A DNA stretch of 48,085 bases from CAINOH01 sp041663565 (GTDB taxonomy: Archaea; Micrarchaeota; Micrarchaeia; Norongarragalinales; CAINOH01). The stretch spans positions 1 to 48,085 of the forward strand of contig JBAYMJ010000010.1 in NCBI GenBank assembly GCA_041663565.1, given 5' to 3'. The notes beneath the pieces were generated by a model that did no database searches, was not told the origin of the DNA, and saw nothing but the letters and a program-made list of their open reading frames with translations. Below, one piece after another: positions 41,222-48,085 of this stretch (position 1 is the stretch's first letter; every line of letters begins with the position of its first letter). Position numbers and translations under genes: made by a program.

Positions 41222-41460
41222 TTTTCATTCACCTATTGTTTAACGGCATTATGCAATTACGCATCAATCTGGCTAAAGCAAGTGTTGCTAGAAACCGGAA
41301 AAATAGCGGGCATCTGCCATATACTATTCTGTAGCTGCTGTTTAAGAATGACGCGCTTTGGCCGGTTCCGGTGAAAAGCGGGTGGTTTTGGCCCCCGGAC
41401 GCGCCTAGGGACAGGGCTTTTATCGTTGAGCTTTATTGTAACATTCAGGTGAGGGACGGG

Positions 41461-42639
41461 ATGGGCGTCGTTGAGTGCGGTGGCGTGGATTACACTACTT
41501 ATTACGGGGACATTACGCTCAAGCGCAAGTCGGGCGCAGTCAAGTTCGGGAAGCCCAAGAACTACGACGAGGCGTTCGCGCTCAAGGCAAAGCAGAAGAT
41601 TGCGGACGGAGACTCCATAGTCACCGGCAAGAAGTCGTTCATAACCATAACCGGCCAGACGCAGGACAGGAAGCTGATGCAGATGATTTCAGTCTTTCCT
41701 GAAAGCGAGGTCAAGTTCAAGACCAGGGAGTGGGAGGCTGCTGATGGCAAGGAAAAAAGGCACGGCGTTGCCATCGCGGCAATTGAGTTCTCCAAAGGCA
41801 CGTTCATAGTTTACCCTGCAGGGGCCAAGCTCGACATTCCCCTGGTTCAAGTCGAGCACATCGACAAGAAGCGCGACATGAAGCTCATAATCGACATACT
41901 GCCAGGGATGACAGTAATCCTGCCGGGTTCGAGGATGCTGGTCGCCGGCGGGTCTAGGGCAAAACCGCACGAAACGTGGCCGGCGTTCGGCTCGATGGGC
42001 ATGACTGAACTGATGGTCACGCCGAGCGGGATGTACGAGCGGAGCATGGAAGTCGACGAGAGGGCAAGCGCCCTTGCAGGCTACCTTTTGCAGGTGGGCA
42101 TGGGAATCCCGCACGACCTGGATTACGACGAGAAGCTGACGGAATATACTGCCCGCAAGACCAAGGAAAACAAGGCAAAGACCGAGGAAGCCCTGAAGCA
42201 GATGCCTACTGCGGAGAACTTGGAGAAGATGAAGAAGTCCGGCAAGTTCGACCCGGCTGCTCTTGAGATGGCCTCTTCTTACGTGAATGCTGCCAAGGCC
42301 TCCGGGGGCGCAGGCACGCCCGCTTTTGGATTCAATATGCTTGCGAGCATGGACTTTTCAAAGCTCAAGGACATGCCGGGCTTGACTGCCGAGCAGCGCA
42401 AGCAGATTGAGGAAGGCGCGCCCATGATGGCCGAGATGCAGAAGCAGCTTGCAGGAAGCGGCAAGCTTGCGCAGATGACCGCGCAGGCGAACCTGTCTGC
42501 AAAATACATGGAAACAGCGGCGAACGACACGGTTGCCAAGAAAAAGATAGGCGAGATGTATTCCGAGGCCAAGGCAAGGCTGGACACGTTCTCGCTCCCG
42601 CCGTACCCCAAGCCGGATGAGAAGTACAGGGTCAAGTAG
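41461..42639 (+). CDS. FecR-like domain protein A
   Basis: 392 aa from the ATG at 41461; a TTTTATCG box at 41419-41426 and GGTGAGGG before the ATG set this start. Residues ~10-90 contain GDSIVTGKKSFITITG and SVFPESEVKF, the FecR-like pattern of a beta-rich domain. A second beta region (about 100-200) ends in VTPSGMY; the C-terminal ~170 residues are helical and Lys/Met/Ala-rich. There is no signal peptide or membrane helix, so it is probably cytoplasmic, unlike FecR itself. It shares the VTP-x-G-x-Y segment and layout with the protein encoded at 43464. Function unknown. Confidence 0.8.
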   Translation: MGVVECGGVDYTTYYGDITLKRKSGAVKFGKPKNYDEAFALKAKQKIADGDSIVTGKKSFITITGQTQDRKLMQMISVFPESEVKFKTREWEAADGKEKRHGVAIAAIEFSKGTFIVYPAGAKLDIPLVQVEHIDKKRDMKLIIDILPGMTVILPGSRMLVAGGSRAKPHETWPAFGSMGMTELMVTPSGMYERSMEVDERASALAGYLLQVGMGIPHDLDYDEKLTEYTARKTKENKAKTEEALKQMPTAENLEKMKKSGKFDPAALEMASSYVNAAKASGGAGTPAFGFNMLASMDFSKLKDMPGLTAEQRKQIEEGAPMMAEMQKQLAGSGKLAQMTAQANLSAKYMETAANDTVAKKKIGEMYSEAKARLDTFSLPPYPKPDEKYRVK

Positions 42640-42648
42640 GTGTTTTTG

Positions 42649-43416
42649 ATGGCGCAAAAGACTGGCGGGAAAGAAACGGGCAAGGCCGACGTAGGAAAGC
42701 TGGTTTCGGGTTGCGAGCAGGAGCTTGCGAAGAAAGTCGACGGCAAGTACTTCATCCTGGAAAACTACCTCAAGGAAAAGAAGCTGACGCAGTTCGAGGA
42801 CGAGGTCAAGAAGGCGCGAGCGGGATTCACATCAGGTAAGGGCACTGCTGCCGCCGCGGTTCGGGCCGAAAATGAAATCAACGCCATCGAGGCGCGCTTC
42901 GTGAAGTGGTACGAAAGCGACGAGGACGTTGACGACGCGCCGATGTTTACGACAATCATTTCGTTCCTTAGGGAAACCAAAGTCAAGCTTGCAGTCTACC
43001 GCGCCTCCGTTGCAGCCCTTTCCTTGGGAAACAAGCAGGCGTGCCTGGAAGCGGTTGCGAAGGCTTTTGAAAAGTACAAGGCAGCAGCGCAGAAGGCCGA
43101 CTCCCTTTCCAAGGACGTAAACGAGAGGCTTACTGACACGATGTACACGCTGATGCGCTACATTGACTTGGACCACGAGGCCAAGCTTGTTGAGCTGATG
43201 GCTCCAAGCGGAGCCAAGGAAGGCCCTGTTGCCCACGCGATTTTTCGGGCGGAAAGCGGCTGCAACCACGGCATCCTGATGAACATCCGCAGCCACGCGT
43301 TCCACGCCCGGAATCCGGCGTTGCAGAAGGCCGCTGCCGAGCTTCTCGCGGCATCTTACGAGTATCAGGGCGCGCTCTGCGCGGCATATTTGTTTTCCGA
43401 GGTAACGGGCGATTAG
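42649..43416 (+). CDS. All-helical protein B of the FecR-like cluster
   Basis: 255 aa from the ATG at 42649, with AGGTG a few nt upstream. Nearly all predicted helix: heptad-like Lys/Glu/Ala segments (KYFILENYLKEKKL, VRAENEINAIEARFVKWYES, CLEAVAKAFEKYKAAAQKADSL). No membrane segments, no cysteine pairs, no catalytic motif that I recognise. It lies between the two FecR-like proteins, all on one strand with gaps of 9 and 47 nt, so it is probably a structural or adaptor partner. Confidence 0.75.
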   Translation: MAQKTGGKETGKADVGKLVSGCEQELAKKVDGKYFILENYLKEKKLTQFEDEVKKARAGFTSGKGTAAAAVRAENEINAIEARFVKWYESDEDVDDAPMFTTIISFLRETKVKLAVYRASVAALSLGNKQACLEAVAKAFEKYKAAAQKADSLSKDVNERLTDTMYTLMRYIDLDHEAKLVELMAPSGAKEGPVAHAIFRAESGCNHGILMNIRSHAFHARNPALQKAAAELLAASYEYQGALCAAYLFSEVTGD

Positions 43417-43463
43417 AAGGAAAAAAGATTATAGGAGATACACGAAAGAGGGGACTGTTGCAG

Positions 43464-45137
43464 ATGGCTGAAAGGAAGATGCAAAACTTTGCAGGCGGGA
43501 TGGGCACAGGCAGCATCGCGCCCGGCTCGGGATACGACTACGAGCTTGGAGGGGCGCCAAAGAAGGAGAAGGCCTCAAAGACGCACATCACGTACACGGT
43601 CGGAAGCAAGGTCACGGTAGTGCGCTCCGGAAAGAAAATCCCGGTGTCGTGCGAAATGGGAGGAAAACCATTCAACATCGAGGACGGCGACCGCATCGAG
43701 ACCGGCGACGGCTCGTACGTGTTCAGCCTTATGGACGTGCCGAATATGAGCGGGAACAACCCTACCACAAGCATCAGCCTGTTCCCGAACAGCGCAGTCG
43801 AACTCTCGACAAGGCACACGGCGTCCAAGAGCGTGGACGGCGGCTTTGACGTGATTACGAAAGTCAAGTTCATCGAGGGCATGATATCGTTCGGCGGGCC
43901 TGCGGAGTTCGAGTTCAAGACCAGCGTGCCCCTGAAAGTGTCTCCGATGATGAAGAACAACGCCATGTCATTCAACACCGAAATGCGAAGCGACGGCTCG
44001 GTAGCTTTCTTCATGGCAATGGCGGAAATCGAGAACACCAAGACGAAGGCGAAGGCCGCGCTCTTTGCAAAGGAGATTGTCGTGACGCCGGACGGGATTT
44101 ACTGCCTGCCCGCAGTCGAGCCGAGATATGAGGAAGCGTTCAAGACGTTCCAGCTCGGCATGCAGGTGCAGGCAGGAGCGATGGGAAAGAAAATCCTCGA
44201 AAACCCTGGCCCGAGTGTTGACGACTTTCGGAAGGACATGCAGGGAAGCATCGCAGCAAATATAGCGCAGATGAAAAAGGATCTTGCGGAGAACGACGAC
44301 CTGCCGCGGGAGGTCATAGCGGATTACAAGAAGCAGATTGCAGACTACGAGCAAGGCAAGGGCGTCTCGCAGGCTTTTGCGGTAAAGGACGAGGCACGCG
44401 AAAAGGACGTGATGCAAAAGAGGAAGCAGGCAGCACAGAAGGCGGTTTCGGACGGGGAGGCTGCTTTTTCAAAGCTTACAAGCCTCCGGCTCCCGTCGCC
44501 GCAGAAGCTGGATGACCGATATTTGGTCACGCAGGACAAGTCCGAGCGCCGCACGATGAGCATGGACGACTACGTGCGCAACGCGTGGGACAAGTCGGCA
44601 AAAATCAACGAGCTTGAGGGCCTGATGCACCAGGGCAAGCTGTCAAAAGCTGATTTTGCGGCAAAGAAGAAGGCGCTTGAGGCGGAGGCAATCGCGCCCA
44701 TCAAAAAGCAGATGGAGCACAACGCAAAAGCTGGAAAGGAGGGGGAACCTATGGTTGACGCGCTATTGGCAAAGACAAAGATTGGAAAGACAGTCCAGTA
44801 CGGCCAAATCAGCATCGCAGTCCGCGAGGCCGAGAAGGGACCCGAGTTCATGATGCGCAAAGCCCCTGCGGGAAGCGTGTTCGTGGCATTAAGCGTGAAG
44901 CTTGAGAACAACAAGAGCGCGTCAACAGCATACATCGTGCCTGATGAGGAGATGTGGCTCAACTACGGCGCGGGCGAACCAATCAAGCCGGAGAACTACA
45001 AGTTCGAGACAGCCTTGGACAAGGCAAAGCCAAGCGAGGGATACGTGTACTACATAGTGCCGAAGGACGCCAAGAAGTTCAGCTTTTTGCTTGGCAAGAG
45101 GACGCTGACAAAGATTCCTGTTGACTTCAGCGTATAA
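43464..45137 (+). CDS. FecR-like domain protein C with C-terminal DUF4352-like domain
   Basis: 557 aa from the ATG at 43464; a TTG at 43458 is an alternative. A FecR-like region (about 35-190) has KVTVVRSGKKIPV, EDGDRIETGDGSYVFSL and SLFPNSAVEL. VTPDGIYCLPAVEPRYEEAF resembles VTPSGMYERSMEVDERASAL of protein A. A helical, Lys-rich region (about 230-440) follows. The C-terminal ~110 residues (GSVFVALSVKLENNKSAS, later GYVYYIVPKDAKKF) look like the DUF4352/telokin-like Ig fold. No signal peptide or membrane helix. It is the third gene of the cluster. Confidence 0.8.
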   Translation: MAERKMQNFAGGMGTGSIAPGSGYDYELGGAPKKEKASKTHITYTVGSKVTVVRSGKKIPVSCEMGGKPFNIEDGDRIETGDGSYVFSLMDVPNMSGNNPTTSISLFPNSAVELSTRHTASKSVDGGFDVITKVKFIEGMISFGGPAEFEFKTSVPLKVSPMMKNNAMSFNTEMRSDGSVAFFMAMAEIENTKTKAKAALFAKEIVVTPDGIYCLPAVEPRYEEAFKTFQLGMQVQAGAMGKKILENPGPSVDDFRKDMQGSIAANIAQMKKDLAENDDLPREVIADYKKQIADYEQGKGVSQAFAVKDEAREKDVMQKRKQAAQKAVSDGEAAFSKLTSLRLPSPQKLDDRYLVTQDKSERRTMSMDDYVRNAWDKSAKINELEGLMHQGKLSKADFAAKKKALEAEAIAPIKKQMEHNAKAGKEGEPMVDALLAKTKIGKTVQYGQISIAVREAEKGPEFMMRKAPAGSVFVALSVKLENNKSASTAYIVPDEEMWLNYGAGEPIKPENYKFETALDKAKPSEGYVYYIVPKDAKKFSFLLGKRTLTKIPVDFSV

Positions 45138-45209
45138 ACGGAGTTGGCGAAATAGGAGGCAAAAGAAGGGGCAAACACACACACACACCCCCGTTGCCTA
45201 ACCTGACAA

Positions 45210-45497
45210 TCACTTCAATTTTCCGCCGCAACCAGCGCAGAAGCCGGTTCCTGCAGGGTAATCTGCGTTGCACTTCTTGCACGTTATCGTAAGCGGTGCG
45301 CCGCAGCCGGTGCAGAACTTGGGCCTCGGGTCCGGGATTGCCTTCTTGCACTTGGGGCAATTGTTAGTCGGGGTTGAGGAGCCGCCCTTGTTGAGCACGC
45401 CGCCAGCTCCCTTGACAACGGTATCGGTGATGGCCTGGCCCGCTTTCCATTCCAAGTCGCTTTGTACCTTGCCCACGATTCCGTCAAGAATGCCCAA
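45210..45497 (-). CDS. Double zinc ribbon protein
   Basis: 95 aa from a TTG at 45497, preceded by GGTGG at the right distance and by a CTTAAACC box that puts the transcript start near 45505. The N-terminal ~40 residues are helical with a Gly-rich end. Two zinc ribbons follow: CPKCKKAIPDPRPKFCTGC and CKKCNADYPAGTGFCAGC. Such double ribbons often serve as protein- or nucleic-acid-binding modules. It is divergent from the next gene and convergent on the FecR-like cluster; a (CA)n run lies at about 45174-45187. Confidence 0.82.
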   Translation of the reverse strand: MGILDGIVGKVQSDLEWKAGQAITDTVVKGAGGVLNKGGSSTPTNNCPKCKKAIPDPRPKFCTGCGAPLTITCKKCNADYPAGTGFCAGCGGKLK

Positions 45498-45602
45498 ACT
45501 TACCACCAAGACAGGTTCGGAGGCGGGGTTTAAGTTAATTGCTTTTTATGAACCGTGTGCGATTATAACCCAGTTCCACGCAGTATGTTTCAGGTGAGAT
45601 GC

Positions 45603-46067
45603 ATGGAACAGGAGTGCTGCCCGAGGTTCGACCCCAAGCCGTGGGATGGGAAGGTTCTTACTTGGAAGGACAAGCCGTTCGTCAAGGCAAGCGTGTTCAC
45701 TCTTTTCTTCATCCCAATCAACTTCGGCCAAGTAATCTCCAAAGTCTACGGCAAGGTGCAGGAGCAGGGCGCGGCCACCAAGGACAGCCTCTGCCTATCC
45801 GACCACACATCCAAGTGGAACATGGACATCTACCTGGACGTCAAGAAGCCCGTTAGCGGCCTTGAGAACGTCACGCTTTCGGGAAAATACCTGTCCAAAG
45901 TCTACGAAGGGGATTTCAGGGACACCGGCAAGTGGTGCAAGGACTTCGACGCCTATGCCAAGAAGAAGGGCCTCAAGGTGGGCAAGATGTACATGTGGTA
46001 CACCACCTGCCCAAAGTGCGCCAAGAAATACGGGAAGAACTACGTAGTGATAATTGCAAAGGTATAA
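45603..46067 (+). CDS. Conserved CPKC-motif protein of unknown function
   Basis: 154 aa from the ATG at 45603, which has GGTGAGA before it; an ATG at 45585 is an alternative. The pattern CCPRFDPKPWDGK, IPINFGQVI, LTLSGKYLSKVYEG-like and the C-terminal YTTCPKCAKKYGKNYVV matches a widespread bacterial and archaeal family sometimes annotated as hydrolase (recalled, not searched); its fold recalls GyrI-like small-molecule-binding proteins. The CPKC pair and N-terminal CC could bind metal. The next gene starts 11 nt downstream. Confidence 0.8.
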   Translation: MEQECCPRFDPKPWDGKVLTWKDKPFVKASVFTLFFIPINFGQVISKVYGKVQEQGAATKDSLCLSDHTSKWNMDIYLDVKKPVSGLENVTLSGKYLSKVYEGDFRDTGKWCKDFDAYAKKKGLKVGKMYMWYTTCPKCAKKYGKNYVVIIAKV

Positions 46068-46078
46068 GGGTGAAGCGT

Positions 46079-46480
46079 ATGGCAACCAATTCAAGAGGTC
46101 CCGGAACCGGAACAAGCCAAAAGGCAAGGGACCTGTTTTTTCAAAGCCTGTTGAACTCCAATCCTGCCCAAAGGGTCGAGCACGAAAGGGTGCTCAGCGA
46201 GCTTGCCGCAGGAAAACGGGTCATGGAATATCATCCTAGCACAATCGACCGGCCGGAACAACTGGACACGCCGCTTGCAAAACGGGAATTTACCGATGAC
46301 GCCAAGGGGAACTCCCACCTTCCAGTCCTGCACGACGAGATAGAGTACTTGCTTGACAAGGGCGTCCTAGTGCGCAAGAGAAGGACGGACGAGAACCGGC
46401 TGGTATGGCCGGTTGGCCTGCACCCAAAACAGGAAAAAATCATCAAGGGCCATTACAGCCAGAATAAGAAAATGGAATAG
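46079..46480 (+). CDS. Hypothetical soluble protein
   Basis: 133 aa. GGTGA lies 5 nt before the ATG, and the gene follows the CPKC-motif gene by 11 nt, so they are probably cotranscribed. The N-terminus is Gly/Ser/Thr-rich and probably disordered; the middle is helical with ARDLFFQSLLNSNPAQRVEHE, and the C-terminal half has EIEYLLDKGVLVRKRR. The overall charge is basic. No motif identifies a family. Confidence 0.65.
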   Translation: MATNSRGPGTGTSQKARDLFFQSLLNSNPAQRVEHERVLSELAAGKRVMEYHPSTIDRPEQLDTPLAKREFTDDAKGNSHLPVLHDEIEYLLDKGVLVRKRRTDENRLVWPVGLHPKQEKIIKGHYSQNKKME

Positions 46481-46559
46481 CCTGCAGGTCCGCCCTTGTC
46501 GGGCGGCGCTGACCACGCGTTGAAACGTTCCACGTCGGAAGGGACCAGCATATGACCAC

Positions 46560-47849
46560 TCAGCTTCCAAGACAGTTTACGGTTATTTGCCCGTGCAGCA
46601 GGCCGCTTGCCTTTTGCCCTATATCGGCAAGAAGCTTTACCTGCCTTGACTGCTCGTCCGCAAGCCTTGATTTTCTCTGTTCCAACTCTTGCGACAGCCG
46701 CGTCCTCTCCGCGGCCTTTGAATGTTCTTTCGCCTTCCTGGCCTCTAGACTGTGCGTTCTTTCAGTTGCAGCTTTCAACTGCCCATCCAGGCGCGAATGC
46801 TCCTCCAATAAACTTGCAATGCCCGACTCGAATGCGTAAAGGGACTGCGGGTATTTTACATCCGGGTTCTTTTCCGCAAACTCCCGCAGCTGCGCGAGAA
46901 GCTGCCTGCACTCCTTTTCGTCGCCGGACTCGAAAAGCGCCTTGACCGGGTCCTGCGCGTACCTTTCGGCAACCGACCGCTCCTTTTTTGCAGCGGAGTG
47001 CGCATATTTCAGCAGGAGCTTGTGCAGGGGGCCGAACGCGTCCGCAACCTTCGAGCGCAAACCCGACTGCAGGCCTGAAAGCCGCGCCTCCTCATTTTTG
47101 GCACGCCCGATTTCCAGCTCCAAGCCGGCTGCGCTTTCCCCGCCGCCCTTTTCGGAGCCTAGCCCGGCCAATGCGGCTTCGCATTCCTCCACGCGCTTTG
47201 CAAACCCCGCCTTGACGGCGGCGCTGCCTTTTGCCTGCATCAACTGCGACCCCAATGCCGCGTATTCCTGCGCAATCCCGGCCTTGCCGCCCAATGCCCT
47301 GCCAAGCTCGCTTGCGGTTGCATCCAACTCCCGCATGGACTTGGTGAATTCCTTCATGTCAGCCTCGAAAAAGTGCAGCAGGTACCGGTTGTCGCGCAGT
47401 ATCCTGTCAGCTGACCCGAGGAATGACAGCAGGTTGCCGTGGTAAGCCACAAGGGAATGGTAATCCGTCTCCGGCCTTTTGAGCGACTCAAGGAGCACGG
47501 TCATCCTGCTGACGAACTGCTTGCGCATGGTCTCGCCAATCACGCCATACTCCACGCCCTGGCCCACGCTGGCGGAGTTCATCTTGTCCACGAACTGCCT
47601 CAGTTCGCCTACCTGCCCTGTGGCCAGGTCAAGCAGGCCGCTTGCGCCTTCCGACACGTCAAGGTCGCGCTTCTCTGCCAGTGCAAGCTCGCGCTCAAGC
47701 TCAACGATGCTTAGCGTCCTTGCATTGGAAGATACGATGTCGCCGGTTTCGCCGTTGGAAGCTGCATTGGAGGCCGCACCAGGCGTCTTGCCCGCGCTTT
47801 CGCTGCTTTCACGCTTGATTTTTTTGGCCACCCAATCGAAAAGGCCCAT
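46560..47849 (-). CDS. Coiled-coil protein with amphipathic N-terminus
   Basis: 429 aa from the ATG at 47849; the longer frame upstream lacks support. It starts MGLFDWVAKKIKRE, a short amphipathic helix that could bind membrane, followed by an Ala/Ser/Asn-rich linker and then long helices with heptad patterning, especially about 205-280 and 360-429 (KEHSKAAERTRLSQELEQRK). No ATPase or catalytic motif. This resembles phage-shock/PspA-like or ESCRT-adjacent helical proteins only in general shape. Function unknown. It ends convergent with the orphan gene at 46079. Confidence 0.75.
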   Translation of the reverse strand: MGLFDWVAKKIKRESSESAGKTPGAASNAASNGETGDIVSSNARTLSIVELERELALAEKRDLDVSEGASGLLDLATGQVGELRQFVDKMNSASVGQGVEYGVIGETMRKQFVSRMTVLLESLKRPETDYHSLVAYHGNLLSFLGSADRILRDNRYLLHFFEADMKEFTKSMRELDATASELGRALGGKAGIAQEYAALGSQLMQAKGSAAVKAGFAKRVEECEAALAGLGSEKGGGESAAGLELEIGRAKNEEARLSGLQSGLRSKVADAFGPLHKLLLKYAHSAAKKERSVAERYAQDPVKALFESGDEKECRQLLAQLREFAEKNPDVKYPQSLYAFESGIASLLEEHSRLDGQLKAATERTHSLEARKAKEHSKAAERTRLSQELEQRKSRLADEQSRQVKLLADIGQKASGLLHGQITVNCLGS

Positions 47850-47963
47850 AATGATATGACTGGCCGGGGGTGAAAAGAAATAGCTTGCGATGGACGATGC
47901 CCGTAAGGAGGGGGAGCGTCCAGTCGCGGACAAGGGGGAACCATTGGTTCCCCCGCCGCGCGA

Positions 47964-48038
47964 TGCTCCAACCGGGATTTGAACCCGGGTTATCGGATTG
48001 AAAGTCCGACGTCCTTGACCGAGCTAGACTATTGGAGC
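47964..48038 (-). tRNA. tRNA-Glu (anticodon TTC)
   Basis: 75-nt cloverleaf: acceptor GCTCCAA/TTGGAGC, anticodon stem TCGGA/TCCGA around loop CTTTCAA (anticodon TTC), T arm with loop TTCAAAT, discriminator A, no CCA encoded. Nothing recognisable lies in the last 47 nt of the window. Confidence 0.95.
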
Positions 48039-48085
48039 AAAAAAAGCGTCGATTCTCGGTTACCCTTTTGCGGGTCATCTAATAG

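Overview
The window reads as a chromosome segment of an archaeon, most likely a small-genome DPANN lineage of the Diapherotrites/Micrarchaeota type (lineage is inference). Evidence: archaeal-only or archaeal-type genes (NAC, archease, Hel308, eL40, membrane-anchored LonB, CDP-archaeol synthase, class III signal peptide protein, RNase Z), an archaeal RNase P RNA, a box C/D guide RNA, TATA boxes about 26 nt before many starts (leaderless transcripts), and GGTGA-type Shine-Dalgarno sites elsewhere, sometimes before TTG or GTG starts. Most of the window is GC-rich; an AT-rich gene at 4.6-5.5 kb and a small integrated element at 29.0-32.3 kb stand out.

Layout. 0-8 kb: end of RNase Z, a membrane-anchored hypothetical, PheT, a histidine-rich DEAD-box helicase, the AT-rich membrane gene, an MBL hydrolase, a DUF2178/XRE regulatory pair, NAC and archease. 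8-14 kb: a membrane-tethered HTH regulator, a box C/D sRNA whose two guides fit the 23S rRNA P-loop and peptidyl-transferase region, Hel308, a RecB/Cas4-like nuclease, an ornithine-decarboxylase-like enzyme and tRNA-Pro. 14-21 kb: SMC and ScpA, separated by a ferritin-VIT1 transporter and a RelE/DUF2683 toxin-antitoxin pair; then a KaiC-like ATPase. 21-26 kb: a pilin-like secreted FISUMP-domain protein, LonB with a palindromic putative operator, an uninterpreted 0.65 kb intergenic stretch, rnpB and eL40. 26-29 kb: a tRNA-Thr with the unusual anticodon AGT, an FMN-binding-type protein, two orphan proteins and tRNA-Leu(TAA).

29.0-32.3 kb: a compact (3.3 kb) integrative element in the 3' end of tRNA-Leu, bounded by 11-bp direct repeats. 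It carries a winged-helix regulator, a D12-class adenine methyltransferase, a convergent overlapping PD-(D/E)XK endonuclease (a likely Type II restriction-modification pair), repeat-rich noncoding DNA and a tyrosine integrase ending in a zinc ribbon.

32-40 kb: an overlapping HD / PEP-synthase-swivel / MBL operon of unknown pathway, an ABC exporter pair, a YdjM-like membrane protein, CDP-archaeol synthase and nicotinamide phosphoribosyltransferase. 40-48 kb: two tandem CxxC-x17-CxxC zinc proteins with related long leaders; a three-gene cluster with two paralogous, apparently cytoplasmic FecR-like proteins around an all-helical protein, the best candidate here for an undescribed system; a double zinc ribbon protein, a CPKC-motif family protein, two orphan proteins and tRNA-Glu(TTC).

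All family assignments come from reading motifs; no database search was run.
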